Positions 33,418 through 41,524 of a stretch of DNA of 64,000 nt are shown here, in pieces (the first letter of the stretch is position 1; every line of letters starts with the position of its first letter). Origin of the DNA: Sporosarcina sp. BP05 (GTDB taxonomy: Bacteria > Bacillota > Bacilli > Bacillales_A > Planococcaceae); contig NZ_JACFTD010000008.1 of the NCBI RefSeq assembly GCF_014282005.1, positions 1-64,000 on the forward strand, written 5' to 3'. A program made the position numbers and the translations under genes. The notes beneath the pieces are model-generated. The model did no database searches and had not been told where the DNA came from. It saw only the letters and a list, made by a program, of their open reading frames with translations.

Positions 33418-33474
33418 GAATATCTGAAAAGGAAATGTCTAAGTCAGTATTAAATGCATATTCAAGCCAACTTA

Positions 33475-33503
33475 TTGACAATGAAAACATCACTTGATAT
33501 GAT
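33475..33503 (+). promoter_or_regulatory. Promoter of the mhq-type operon
   Basis: TTGACA (33475-33480), 17 nt, TATGAT (33498-33503): a near-consensus sigma-A promoter ending in the operator described next. Confidence 0.75.
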
Positions 33504-33522
33504 TATCTTGAATTCAAGATAA
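33503..33522 (+). promoter_or_regulatory. MhqR-type operator
   Basis: TTATCTTGAATTCAAGATAA is a perfect 20-bp palindrome starting at the last base of the -10 box. It closely resembles the B. subtilis MhqR box (ATCTCGAATTCGAGAT), and the genes it precedes are the ones MhqR represses there. Binding would cover the transcription start. Confidence 0.8.
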
Positions 33523-33556
33523 ATAACTTTCTACTACATTTAAGGAGAGAATCGAT

Positions 33557-34495
33557 ATGAAGAAAAGATCAATGGGTATTCATCATATAACTGCAATCGT
33601 CGGACATCCGCAAGAAAACGTCGACTTTTACGGGGGGGTTCTTGGGTTACGTCTTGTAAAGAAAACCGTCAACTTCGATGATCCGGGCACGTACCACCTT
33701 TACTTTGGTGATGGAAACGGTGCACCGGGTACGATCATTACATTTTTCACATGGCCTAATGCTCGCCAGGGAACAATTGGGGATGGTCAAGTCGGTGTTA
33801 CGTCGTACGCAGTGCCAGTTGGGGCAATGACTTTCTGGGAAAACCGTCTTGAGAAGTTTAAGATTGCGTTTAGCAAATCAAACCGTTTTGGCGAAACATA
33901 TGTATCATTTGATGATCCACACGGTTTGAAAATTGAGATTGTCGAGCGAGAAGATGGGGTAAAGAATGAATGGACGGTTGGTGAAGTAACTGCGGATGTC
34001 GCTATAAAAGGGTTCGGCGGCGCAACGCTATTATCTACTCAACCTGAAAAAACGGCTCATCTTCTTGAACGGGTTATGGGGCTTGAAAAAATCGGTAAAG
34101 AAGGCGAATACATGCGATTTCGCTCAACAGCAGACATCGGCAATGTCATCGATGTGAAAACGACATCATCAGGTCGTGCACAAATGGGTGTCGGCACAGT
34201 TCACCATATCGCTTGGCGTTCTGAAGATGATGCGGATCAACTGGACTGGAAATCACTTGTTGAAGAGAACGGTTACGGTGTGACGCCGGTGAAAGACAGA
34301 AACTATTTCAATGCGATTTACTTCCGAGAACATGGGAATATTTTGTTTGAAATCGCAACTGACGCGCCAGGATTTGCACATGATGAGTCAGTGGAAACGA
34401 TGGGTGAAAACCTCATGCTTCCAGCGCAATATGAAAAAAATCGCGAACAGTTGGAATCATCTTTGATCCCTTTTGTAGTGCGCGAAATTGATTAA
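33557..34495 (+). CDS. mhqO: Ring-cleaving dioxygenase, MhqO/MhqE/MhqA-like
   Basis: A 312-residue protein of two VOC units (1-140 and 150-300). IHHITAIVGHPQENVDFYGG starts the first; VHHIAWRSEDDADQ and ILFEIATDAPGF supply the second set of metal ligands (His, Glu). NFDDPGTYHLYFGDGNGAPG is characteristic of the B. subtilis MhqA/E/O proteins, which open hydroquinone-type rings during quinone stress. AGGAGAG precedes the ATG. First gene of an operon with an esterase and a quinone oxidoreductase, behind an MhqR-type operator. Confidence 0.9.
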   Translation: MKKRSMGIHHITAIVGHPQENVDFYGGVLGLRLVKKTVNFDDPGTYHLYFGDGNGAPGTIITFFTWPNARQGTIGDGQVGVTSYAVPVGAMTFWENRLEKFKIAFSKSNRFGETYVSFDDPHGLKIEIVEREDGVKNEWTVGEVTADVAIKGFGGATLLSTQPEKTAHLLERVMGLEKIGKEGEYMRFRSTADIGNVIDVKTTSSGRAQMGVGTVHHIAWRSEDDADQLDWKSLVEENGYGVTPVKDRNYFNAIYFREHGNILFEIATDAPGFAHDESVETMGENLMLPAQYEKNREQLESSLIPFVVREID

Positions 34496-34511
34496 ATAAG
34501 GAGATTGAGCT

Positions 34512-35123
34512 ATGAAACATATCTATAAACCAGGTAAAGATGATTCGAAACCGGTGTTGCTTTTGCTTCATGGTACAGGGGGCACAGAACAGGATTTACT
34601 GGGACTTGCCGACTTAATTGATCCGGATGCGGGTGTACTAAGTGTTCGAGGAAATGTCCTTGAAAATGGAATGCCGCGTTTCTTCCGTAGATTGGCGGAA
34701 GGTATATTTGATGAAGAGGATTTAATCTTCCGTACGAAGGAATTGAATGCGTTTCTTGATGAAGCCGCTAAAGAAAATGGCTTTGACAGGTTGAATGTCA
34801 TTGCGGTTGGTTATTCTAATGGAGCGAACATCGCTGCAAGTTTGCTGTTCCATTATGCAGAGGCTTTGAAAGGCGCAATTCTTCATCACCCAATGGTTCC
34901 GAGACGTGGAATCGACTTGCCCGATTTAGCTGGCATTCCGGTGTTCATCACCGCGGGGAAAAACGATCCGATTTGTCCTGCGAAGGAGTCAGAAGATCTG
35001 GATGAATTGTTGGTGGGTGCGGGTGCAGTGACGGAAATTCACTGGGAAATGAACGGCCATTCGTTGACGCGTACAGAAGTGGATGCGGCGGCAGAATGGT
35101 ACAAAACAATTTTCGGGAAATGA
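34512..35123 (+). CDS. mhqD: MhqD-like carboxylesterase/hydrolase
   Basis: A 203-residue alpha/beta hydrolase of the phospholipase/carboxylesterase family. LLLHGTGGTEQDLLGLADLI carries the oxyanion loop, VGYSNGANIAASLLF the nucleophile Ser, ITAGKNDPICPAKES the Asp and NGHSLTRTEVDAA the His. It matches the MhqD type that accompanies the ring-cleavage enzyme in B. subtilis. Starts 16 bp after mhqO with AAGGAGA upstream. Probably hydrolyses a product of quinone breakdown. Confidence 0.88.
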   Translation: MKHIYKPGKDDSKPVLLLLHGTGGTEQDLLGLADLIDPDAGVLSVRGNVLENGMPRFFRRLAEGIFDEEDLIFRTKELNAFLDEAAKENGFDRLNVIAVGYSNGANIAASLLFHYAEALKGAILHHPMVPRRGIDLPDLAGIPVFITAGKNDPICPAKESEDLDELLVGAGAVTEIHWEMNGHSLTRTEVDAAAEWYKTIFGK

Positions 35124-35144
35124 AACAAGAAGTGGAGACAGAAA

Positions 35145-35828
35145 ATGAGTTTTTTAGACAGGTTATTCGGAAAGACAACTAGGACAACTATAGAGGAGAC
35201 GGTAAAAATGACAAAAACAAAAACAGCAATCGTATACTACAGTTCAGGCGGTACAAACTACCAATTGGCACAATGGGCGGCTGAGGCAGCTGAAGCAGCA
35301 GGTTCTGAAGTAAGGTTAATGAAAGTGGCTGAAACGGCTCCGCAAGCTGTAATCGATTCGTCTCCGGGCTGGAAAGCAAATGCCGAGGCAACGAAAGATG
35401 TTCCTTTTGCAACAGGAGAAGATCTTGAATGGGCAGACGCAATTATCTTTAGCGTACCAACACGTTTCGGTAATGTACCTGGGCAAATCCAAAGTTTCTT
35501 TGACACATTAGGTGGTTTTTGGTTCCAAGGAAAACTCGCTAATAAAGCAGTAAGTGCAATGTCATCTGCACAAAATCCGCATGGCGGTCAGGAAGCAACA
35601 ATCCTGTCTCTTTACACAACAATGTACCACTGGGGAGCAGTTGTTGCGGCGCCAGGTTACACAGATGCAGTTACATTTGCAGCAGGCGGTAACCCGTACG
35701 GTACAAGTGTAACAGTCGGACAAGATGGAAAAATAGCTGACGACGCAGCGACAATTAAAGCCGCAGTTGCTCATCAAGCTGGACGTACAGTAAAAGTTGG
35801 AGCAGCATTGAAAAGTATGAATGCATAA
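35145..35828 (+). CDS. NAD(P)H:quinone oxidoreductase, WrbA/flavodoxin type
   Basis: A flavodoxin-fold FMN enzyme of 227 residues (or 206 from the second start). AIVYYSSGGTNYQLAQWAAE binds the FMN phosphate, WADAIIFSVPTRFGNVPGQI is the WrbA-like signature, and AAPGYTDAVTF fits. It would reduce quinones by two electrons and so avoid redox cycling. Two starts are plausible: ATG 35145 after GGAGACAG, adding a tail MSFLDRLFGKTTRTTIEETV, and ATG 35208 after GAGGAGACGG, which gives the usual N-terminus. Last gene of the mhq-type operon. Confidence 0.88.
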   Translation: MSFLDRLFGKTTRTTIEETVKMTKTKTAIVYYSSGGTNYQLAQWAAEAAEAAGSEVRLMKVAETAPQAVIDSSPGWKANAEATKDVPFATGEDLEWADAIIFSVPTRFGNVPGQIQSFFDTLGGFWFQGKLANKAVSAMSSAQNPHGGQEATILSLYTTMYHWGAVVAAPGYTDAVTFAAGGNPYGTSVTVGQDGKIADDAATIKAAVAHQAGRTVKVGAALKSMNA

Positions 35829-35837
35829 TCTTGAGTG

Positions 35838-35865
35838 AAGCCGACCTGTGATGGGTTGGCTTTTT
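35838..35865 (+). terminator. Rho-independent terminator of the mhq-type operon
   Basis: AGCCGACC and GGGTTGGCT form a short stem with T5 behind it. Confidence 0.78.
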
Positions 35866-35969
35866 CGTGTTTAGAAATGGGTTGATCTATATTTGGAAAA
35901 TGACCGAACATATAAGTTGTAAACTGATCATAAACCCCGCACTCCCGATCATAAACCTTTGCAAATAAC

Positions 35970-36512
35970 TTATTTAACTTTCTTCGACCGCGGCCAGATG
36001 AAGTACGAAATAGAAATGATAAAGTCAATCCCGAGAACGAGTGCCCATACTTTTAAGGTGGCGGATAGTACTTCTGTTCTTGCTGGATCCCCGATGAAAT
36101 AAATCATTGCGACAAGGAAAACGCCGCCGATTATATAAGCAAGCAGATGTTGCAATGTACCTTTCATCGAGTGGCGAGCGTGTTCGAATCCAGCCTTACG
36201 TACAGGTTTTGTCCCCGTTTTTTGAATGTAGAATCGAAACCGTTCATCAGCCCAATGGATCATGCTTTTGCCGAACGCTATGGAAGAACCGAGATAGATA
36301 GCCGCAATGGCGTGTACTTGCGTTGCGGTTGCCCCGTTGTATAGGTCGGTTGCTGTGACGATGAGTAGTATTAAATCGATAACCGGCGTCAAAGCAAGAA
36401 AGAAAAAACCGAGCTTTTCTCGTTTGGAAATATAGCGGGTGATAAGACCGAGAGCAATGACGACCCAGAAACCAATTTCGCAGGCAACGATCGTCCAAGC
36501 AATGAAATTCAT
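35970..36512 (-). CDS. Integral membrane protein, unknown
   Basis: A 180-residue membrane protein with about five helices (FIAWTIVACEIGFWVVIALG, FFFLALTPVIDLILLIVTAT, AIAAIYLGSSIAFGKSM, LAYIIGGVFLVAMIYFIG, VWALVLGIDFIISISYF) and a basic loop (FYIQKTGTKPVRKAGFEHAR). Start at 36512 because AGAGGTG lies five bases upstream; the open frame continues to 36557 without a site. Similar proteins are common in Bacilli but I know no function. Confidence 0.75.
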   Translation of the reverse strand: MNFIAWTIVACEIGFWVVIALGLITRYISKREKLGFFFLALTPVIDLILLIVTATDLYNGATATQVHAIAAIYLGSSIAFGKSMIHWADERFRFYIQKTGTKPVRKAGFEHARHSMKGTLQHLLAYIIGGVFLVAMIYFIGDPARTEVLSATLKVWALVLGIDFIISISYFIWPRSKKVK

Positions 36513-36605
36513 AGGAACACCTCTTTTCATCGAGTTGTAATTAAGTAGGTTTATCATAGCACACTGATTATATGGTTAACGGTTGCTGATTTATCACCGC
36601 CACAC

Positions 36606-36640
36606 AAAAAAAACGGAAAAGCCGAATCAGCTTTTCCGTT
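36606..36640 (-). terminator. Terminator of the transporter-amidohydrolase operon
   Basis: On the minus strand ACGGAAAAGC, a 7-nt loop and GCTTTTCCGT are followed by eight T. Confidence 0.88.
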
Positions 36641-36647
36641 CCTTTAA

Positions 36648-37823
36648 TTACTTATTCAAATAAGCCCACGCATACTGTGCGTACAGTTCTGCGCCAGTAG
36701 CGAGCGCGTCTTCGTCGATATCGAAGTTGCCGTGGTGATGTGACCACTCCGTATCTTTCTCCGAATTTCCACTACCAACAAGTGCAAAACTTCCGGGTGC
36801 TTTGTCGAGGAAGAACGAGAAATCTTCGGCGCCCATCGTTGGTTTTTCATCATATACAACATTTGGACCGAATGCTTCAGCTGCAACTTGCTGAACGAGG
36901 TTCGCACTCTCTAAGTCGTTGACAACGGGCTGTGTACCGCGGATATACTCAACTTCCGCAGTCGCACCGTACATGTCAGCAACGCTTTTGGCGTATTGTG
37001 AAATGCTTTTTTCGATATGATTGCGCGTGTCTTGATTGAACGTACGAACCGTACCTTCGATTAACGCATTCTCAGCTATAATGTTGAAACGCGTGCCAAC
37101 TTCCATTTTACCGACAGTCAGTACAGCTGGATTTTGCGGATCAATTGTCCGTGAAATGACAGTCTGGACATTCATGACGAACGAAGAAGCAACGAGTGCT
37201 GCGTCGATACAGTCCTGAGGAATGGCACCATGTCCGCCTTTGCCTGTGAAGTGGACTTTGAAAATGTCAGCTGCAGCGAATGATGGTCCTGGTGTACAAG
37301 AAACTTTATGCGTCGGCATTTGCGACCAGATGTGGATGCCGAAAACATTGTCAACGCCGTCCATTGCGCCTTGGTCGACCATCGCTTTTGCACCTTGCGC
37401 AATTTCTTCAGCAGGTTGGAAGAGAAGGCGTACGTTACCCGGCAGCTCATCTTTCACATCGGATAATGCTTTTGCAGCGATTAGCAACATCGATGTGTGT
37501 GCATCGTGGCCGCAAGCGTGCATTTTTCCTTCAGTCTTGGAAGCATAGGGTACATGTGTATTTAATTGTTCAACAGAGAGTGCATCCATATCGCCACGCA
37601 GTGCGACTGTTTTGCTGCCCGATGCTCCTTTAATTTCAGCGATGACGCCGGTAGGTTCCGTCTTGCGGTAGGGAATACCGAGTCCATCCAAATAAGCGCA
37701 AATGAACGCAGTTGTTTTTACCTCTTCAAACGACAGTTCTGGTTCACTATGCAATTTGCGTCGCAGTGCAGTCAGTTCGTCGCTATAGTTTGTGATGGCT
37801 TCTTTTATTTTTTGATTGATCAT
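36648..37823 (-). CDS. M20 family amidohydrolase (N-acyl/IAA-amino-acid hydrolase type)
   Basis: A 391-residue zinc amidohydrolase. RRKLHSEPELSFEEVKT (N-terminus), ALRGDMDALSVEQ, HACGHDAHTSMLL, FQPAEEIAQGAKAM and GAEDFSFFLDKAPG give the metal ligands and dimerisation-domain flanks typical of the M20D group (hippurate, N-acetyl-diaminopimelate or indoleacetyl-amino-acid hydrolases). It overlaps the upstream hydrolase by four bases and is last in an operon with a transporter. Together they could take up and free amino acids from N-acyl or N-carbamoyl derivatives. Exact substrate unknown. Confidence 0.9.
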   Translation of the reverse strand: MINQKIKEAITNYSDELTALRRKLHSEPELSFEEVKTTAFICAYLDGLGIPYRKTEPTGVIAEIKGASGSKTVALRGDMDALSVEQLNTHVPYASKTEGKMHACGHDAHTSMLLIAAKALSDVKDELPGNVRLLFQPAEEIAQGAKAMVDQGAMDGVDNVFGIHIWSQMPTHKVSCTPGPSFAAADIFKVHFTGKGGHGAIPQDCIDAALVASSFVMNVQTVISRTIDPQNPAVLTVGKMEVGTRFNIIAENALIEGTVRTFNQDTRNHIEKSISQYAKSVADMYGATAEVEYIRGTQPVVNDLESANLVQQVAAEAFGPNVVYDEKPTMGAEDFSFFLDKAPGSFALVGSGNSEKDTEWSHHHGNFDIDEDALATGAELYAQYAWAYLNK

Positions 37824-39055
37824 ACTGTTTTGGCCTCCGTTAATCGCTTTGCCGTTTCATAGATAATAGTCGTGCCGTCTGCAAGGTCACCTGGATCCGA
37901 CCATTCTTCAGGACAATGACTTAGCCCGTTTTTACTTGGGATGAACACCATTCCGCAAGCCGTGAAATCTGAAAACACCATCGCATCATGGCCTGCTCCG
38001 CTATTAATCGAACAATAAGGAATTTCAAGATGGTCACTCGCTTCTTTCAGTAAAGAGCGAATGTCGCTATCGAGTTCTTTCGGCTCAATGTAGAGTTGCT
38101 GTTCAATTGATGTGCGAATGCCATTGCCATCTTGTTGTGCAATCAATTCATTCACTTTGTGTAACGCATTCAGTACATGCGCTTCTTTACCTGAACGAAT
38201 ATCTACGCTGAAGACAACTTTGTCTGGGATAACATTTGCTCCGTTCGGAAAGACGTTTAACCGGCCCGTTGTGATGACGGTACCTTCGCCTTCACCGCTT
38301 GCAATACCTGGGAAGGCCGCAATGATGTGCGCCGCTGAAACGAGTGCATCAGAGCGCCTAGCCATTGGCGTTGTACCCGCATGTCCAGCTTGGCCTTGTA
38401 CAGTCACTTCCAATTGTGTCAGCCCAACAATTGCTTCAACGACACCAATTTGAATGTTTGTTTCCTCAAGAATCGGGCCTTGTTCAATGTGCAGCTCAAG
38501 GAATGCTTTAATCGTTTTCGGATCTCGTTTTTTCTCATTTTCCGGGTTGACCCAGATATCCGCCATCGCATCTACTGCTAAAATACCATCTTTATCGGCA
38601 AGCGTTTTGAAATCTTCTGCTGTCAATAAACCCATCATCCCACGTGAGCCCATTAGACCGCCGCCAAAACGTGAGCCTTCTTCTTCAACGAGTGCAATGA
38701 TTTCAAGTGGGTAGGTGGGCTTAAGATTGTTCTCTTTGAACAATGCGGCAACTTCTAATCCAACAACAACACCTGCAGTGCCGTCATATGCTCCGCCATT
38801 TGGAACAGAGTCAAAGTGGGAACCAACGATGACGGAAGGGGCGTCAGGTAACGTACCTTCAAGTTTGCCGAATATATTACCAAACCCATCTTCCGTGACT
38901 GTTAGACCGTACTCCGTCATTGCTTCCTTAATGTAATTGCGTGCTTGTAAATCTTCTTTGCTATACGTTAATCGCGTCACACCCGCACCAGGCGTAGCTG
39001 TAAATCGACTCAACAATTCGATATGTTGTTCAATCCGTTGTTGATTGGCTGTCAT
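37820..39055 (-). CDS. Zn-dependent hydrolase, N-carbamoyl-L-amino acid hydrolase/allantoate amidohydrolase family
   Basis: A 411-residue binuclear-metal hydrolase. The ligand motifs VGSHFDSVPNGGAYDGTAGV, VEEEGSRFGGGLMGSRG, LHIEQGPILEE and the late NSGAGHDAMVFS are all present, the set shared by HyuC, AllC and beta-ureidopropionase. GGAGG precedes the ATG. Second of three genes on the minus strand (transporter, this, M20 amidohydrolase). No allantoin or hydantoin genes are adjacent, so an N-carbamoyl amino acid is only one possible substrate. Confidence 0.92.
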   Translation of the reverse strand: MTANQQRIEQHIELLSRFTATPGAGVTRLTYSKEDLQARNYIKEAMTEYGLTVTEDGFGNIFGKLEGTLPDAPSVIVGSHFDSVPNGGAYDGTAGVVVGLEVAALFKENNLKPTYPLEIIALVEEEGSRFGGGLMGSRGMMGLLTAEDFKTLADKDGILAVDAMADIWVNPENEKKRDPKTIKAFLELHIEQGPILEETNIQIGVVEAIVGLTQLEVTVQGQAGHAGTTPMARRSDALVSAAHIIAAFPGIASGEGEGTVITTGRLNVFPNGANVIPDKVVFSVDIRSGKEAHVLNALHKVNELIAQQDGNGIRTSIEQQLYIEPKELDSDIRSLLKEASDHLEIPYCSINSGAGHDAMVFSDFTACGMVFIPSKNGLSHCPEEWSDPGDLADGTTIIYETAKRLTEAKTV

Positions 39056-39095
39056 GTCTATTCCTCCTCGTTTGACTAGCTTCTAAATTTGCCTA

Positions 39096-40283
39096 TTACA
39101 GGAATCCGACGAAGAGGCCTGCAAGGATAACCGAAACCATCGTGACACTTATAAATCCACCGACGAGCATTGGGGGTAACATATGACTTGTCAAAGCTTC
39201 TCTTTCTTTCTCATCTTCCGTTAATGAATTGATGACTTCGTTGGTAATAATGTAGTCTGCTGGGAAGCCGTATAACGCAGTTAACGAAACGGCAAACGCC
39301 ATTTCTTTACTCACTTTTAGCACTTTCCCCATAAACAAGGAGAAGATATACATGCCGACGACGCCCAATACGATACAGCCGACTAGGGGATACAGAATTT
39401 CCATCATCATGGAAGGCGTCGCTTTTTTCAAACCGTCAAAAATGAACAGCATAAGTGCCATCATTGCTAATCCAAAGCCATTTGCTTTTTGCAGTACGTG
39501 GCGTTCCAAAAAACCGATACTTGTTGCGATAATACCGAACAATAAGCAAAGCACATAAGGACTGACTGTCACGATAGGTGCCAGCAATGTAGAAACGAGA
39601 TACGCAAGGAAGCCAACAAATGCAAGGCGGAAAAATTTGAAGTAATCTGTATTGAATTTATCAGGCATCCTCTTAAATAGCTTAAGTTCACGTGGTTCTG
39701 AGCCAGTTGCTTGGGGGCCAGCACTTTTCACCTTCAGATCACCTTTGCGATACTTTTCAAGAAGCATTTTTCCTTCTTTTTTAAGAACAATTGACGTAAG
39801 GGGATAACCCGCGAAGCCTTGCATAACGTAAATGACAATCGCGAATACAGCCAATGTTGCGAGTCCGGCGTTAGCAGCGCCTTCTGACATGATCAGCGCA
39901 GATACAACACCGCCGACAAGAGGTGGAATTGCAACGATGATTGTTTCAATACCAAATAGCAGTGTACCGATTCCGAATAAAGCAACGACAATTCCTAGAA
40001 TTCCAGCAAGGGAAATTAAAATGGTTTTCCATTGTTCTTTCAGTTGTTGAAGGGATAGCAATGTACCCATATTGGTAATGAGTAAATAAATCATCATTGA
40101 CGCGACAGTAGGTGGTACGCCGGCAAGTGAAACAATATCTTGCGGGAAAAACGTCCAATAGCCTAGCAAGAAAAGGACGGCGCAGACGAAAACGGATGGA
40201 ATCCACGCTTTCGTCCGAACGGAGACGACATCTCCGATATATAAAATAGCTACTAATATTACTAAAGCTAACATTTGCGACAT
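39096..40283 (-). CDS. Putative membrane transporter of the amidohydrolase operon
   Basis: A 395-residue protein with about eleven membrane helices (LALVILVAILYIGDVVS, IPSVFVCAVLFLLGYW, ILISLAGILGIVVALFGIG and others) and a central cytoplasmic loop (KEGKMLLEKYRKGDLKVKSA). It resembles uncharacterised GltS-like secondary transporters; I cannot name the family. ATG at 40283 has AAGGGG nine bases upstream; the frame extends to 40364 through the promoter region, so the longer form is rejected. Co-transcribed with the two hydrolases, so it likely imports their substrate. Confidence 0.8.
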   Translation of the reverse strand: MSQMLALVILVAILYIGDVVSVRTKAWIPSVFVCAVLFLLGYWTFFPQDIVSLAGVPPTVASMMIYLLITNMGTLLSLQQLKEQWKTILISLAGILGIVVALFGIGTLLFGIETIIVAIPPLVGGVVSALIMSEGAANAGLATLAVFAIVIYVMQGFAGYPLTSIVLKKEGKMLLEKYRKGDLKVKSAGPQATGSEPRELKLFKRMPDKFNTDYFKFFRLAFVGFLAYLVSTLLAPIVTVSPYVLCLLFGIIATSIGFLERHVLQKANGFGLAMMALMLFIFDGLKKATPSMMMEILYPLVGCIVLGVVGMYIFSLFMGKVLKVSKEMAFAVSLTALYGFPADYIITNEVINSLTEDEKEREALTSHMLPPMLVGGFISVTMVSVILAGLFVGFL

Positions 40284-40325
40284 AGTATTCATCCCCTTCA
40301 GATAATATAGAATTTTTACTATAGT

Positions 40326-40354
40326 ATCATAAAGCTTTGTCGAATAATAGTGAA
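40326..40354 (-). promoter_or_regulatory. Promoter of the transporter-hydrolase operon
   Basis: On the minus strand TTCACT (40349-40354), 17 nt, TATGAT (40326-40331), with the ATG about 43 bp after the -10. The -10 is good, the -35 moderate. Confidence 0.5.
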
Positions 40355-40393
40355 TTTTACACATTGTATATAATATATCGCGATGAAATTGAG

Positions 40394-40407
40394 TGAAAGC
40401 GCTTACT
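40394..40407. promoter_or_regulatory. cre site (CcpA operator)
   Basis: TGAAAGCGCTTACT matches TGWAARCGYTWNCW at all 14 positions. It lies about 40 bp upstream of the -35 of the transporter-hydrolase promoter and implies carbon catabolite control of that operon. Confidence 0.72.
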
Positions 40408-40443
40408 AGTAAACTGTTGGCAATTCATTATATTAGTTGAACG

Positions 40444-40495
40444 AATAAAAAACTCCCTACAATGCAGTATCTATCATTCTGCATTGTAGGGAGTT
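40444..40495 (-). terminator. Terminator of the prsA-like gene
   Basis: On the minus strand AACTCCCTACAATGCAG, a 12-nt loop and CTGCATTGTAGGGAGTT form a perfect 17-bp stem followed by T4. Confidence 0.9.
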
Positions 40496-40515
40496 CAGTT
40501 TACTGGATAAGTAAC

Positions 40516-41409
40516 TTATTTTGTTAGTAACGAATTCTCGATTTTATAATTCAGCTTTACTTCATCTAACCAATTTACGTACTCTGCTTGTACACCTTCT
40601 TCTAGTAATAGTCCTTTTATTTCTTCCTTAAGCTCACTTAATTCGGCTTCTTTTGCTGCTTTCTTGTCGGTTACATGAATAATATGATAACCGTGTTCTG
40701 TTTTTATAGGGTCGCTAATTGCATCAACTTTCATTGAAAATGCTGCTTCTTCAAATTCGGCTACCATTTTGCCGCGGGGGAAAAGGCCTAATTCTCCGCC
40801 ATTTTCCGCACTCATTGTATCTGTTGAGAACTCTTTTGCAAGTGTAGCGAAATCCTCTCCGTCTGCAAGTTTCTTCGCCACCTTTTTCGCTGTGGCTTCG
40901 TCTTCCACTAAAATATGGCTGGCTGCGACTTGTTCTTCCTCGTTGAAGGACTCTTTGTTTTCTTCGAAGTACGCCTTAATGTCCTCATCAGTGATCTTGA
41001 TGCGTGGTTCAATTATTTTTCGAATAGATAAATAATCAACAATATTCTCTTTGAATTCTTTCTCTGTCATAGCATTTGTCTTGAGTGCAGCGTCAAAAGC
41101 TTCCTGTCCACCGGCGTTTTCGACGTATATTGCAAGTTCTGCATCTACTTCTTTATCAGAAACGGAGACTTTTTCTTTTTTCAACTCAAGTGCAACGACT
41201 TTATCATCAATCATTGCAGTAAGGGCTTCTTGCCCAGCTGATTGAACGAGAACTTCATATAATTCATCTTTCGTAATTTTTTCATCACCTATAGTTGCTA
41301 CGGTTTCATCTGTTGATGCCTTTGAATCTTTTGAGCAGCCTGTTGTGACAGTTAGAATAATTGCGAGTAGACTGACTGTTAACAATGGGAATAACCTTTT
41401 TTTACGCAT
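40516..41409 (-). CDS. prsA: PrsA-like foldase lipoprotein (peptidyl-prolyl isomerase)
   Basis: A 297-residue exported chaperone. The signal peptide ends in a lipobox (LTVTTGC, Cys at 25), so it is lipid-anchored outside the membrane. A SurA-type N-terminal helical part (35-130) precedes a parvulin domain (about 160-250: AASHILVEDEATAKKVAKKL, FATLAKEFSTD, NGGELGLFPRGKM, EHGYHIIHVTDKK). PrsA helps secreted proteins fold after Sec export. It is transcribed on its own promoter just after a YclK-like kinase, and shares a promoter element with the htrA-like gene. Confidence 0.93.
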   Translation of the reverse strand: MRKKRLFPLLTVSLLAIILTVTTGCSKDSKASTDETVATIGDEKITKDELYEVLVQSAGQEALTAMIDDKVVALELKKEKVSVSDKEVDAELAIYVENAGGQEAFDAALKTNAMTEKEFKENIVDYLSIRKIIEPRIKITDEDIKAYFEENKESFNEEEQVAASHILVEDEATAKKVAKKLADGEDFATLAKEFSTDTMSAENGGELGLFPRGKMVAEFEEAAFSMKVDAISDPIKTEHGYHIIHVTDKKAAKEAELSELKEEIKGLLLEEGVQAEYVNWLDEVKLNYKIENSLLTK

Positions 41410-41441
41410 GTTTTAATTCCTCCAATAGTTGATATGAATTC

Positions 41442-41474
41442 ATTCTACAGGAGAAATATGAACAAACTATTACC
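41442..41474 (-). promoter_or_regulatory. prsA-like promoter with 19-bp shared element
   Basis: On the minus strand GGTAATAGTTTGTTCATAT (41456-41474), 8 nt, then -10 TAGAAT (41442-41447). The same 19 bases, with the same 27-nt distance from its first base to the -10, occur before the htrA-like gene at 44952-44984. There is no -35 consensus at the proper place, so an activator bound to the element is likely. Confidence 0.65.
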
Positions 41475-41476
41475 AA

Positions 41477-41515
41477 ATTAAAAACAGCCGCTACGCGAGA
41501 TGCGTAACGGTTGTT
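41477..41515 (-). terminator. Terminator of the two-component operon
   Basis: On the minus strand AACAACCGTTACGCA and CGTAGCGGCTGTT pair imperfectly and are followed by TTTAATT. It stands between the kinase stop and the prsA promoter. Confidence 0.7.
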
Positions 41516-41524
41516 AAAAAGCAG

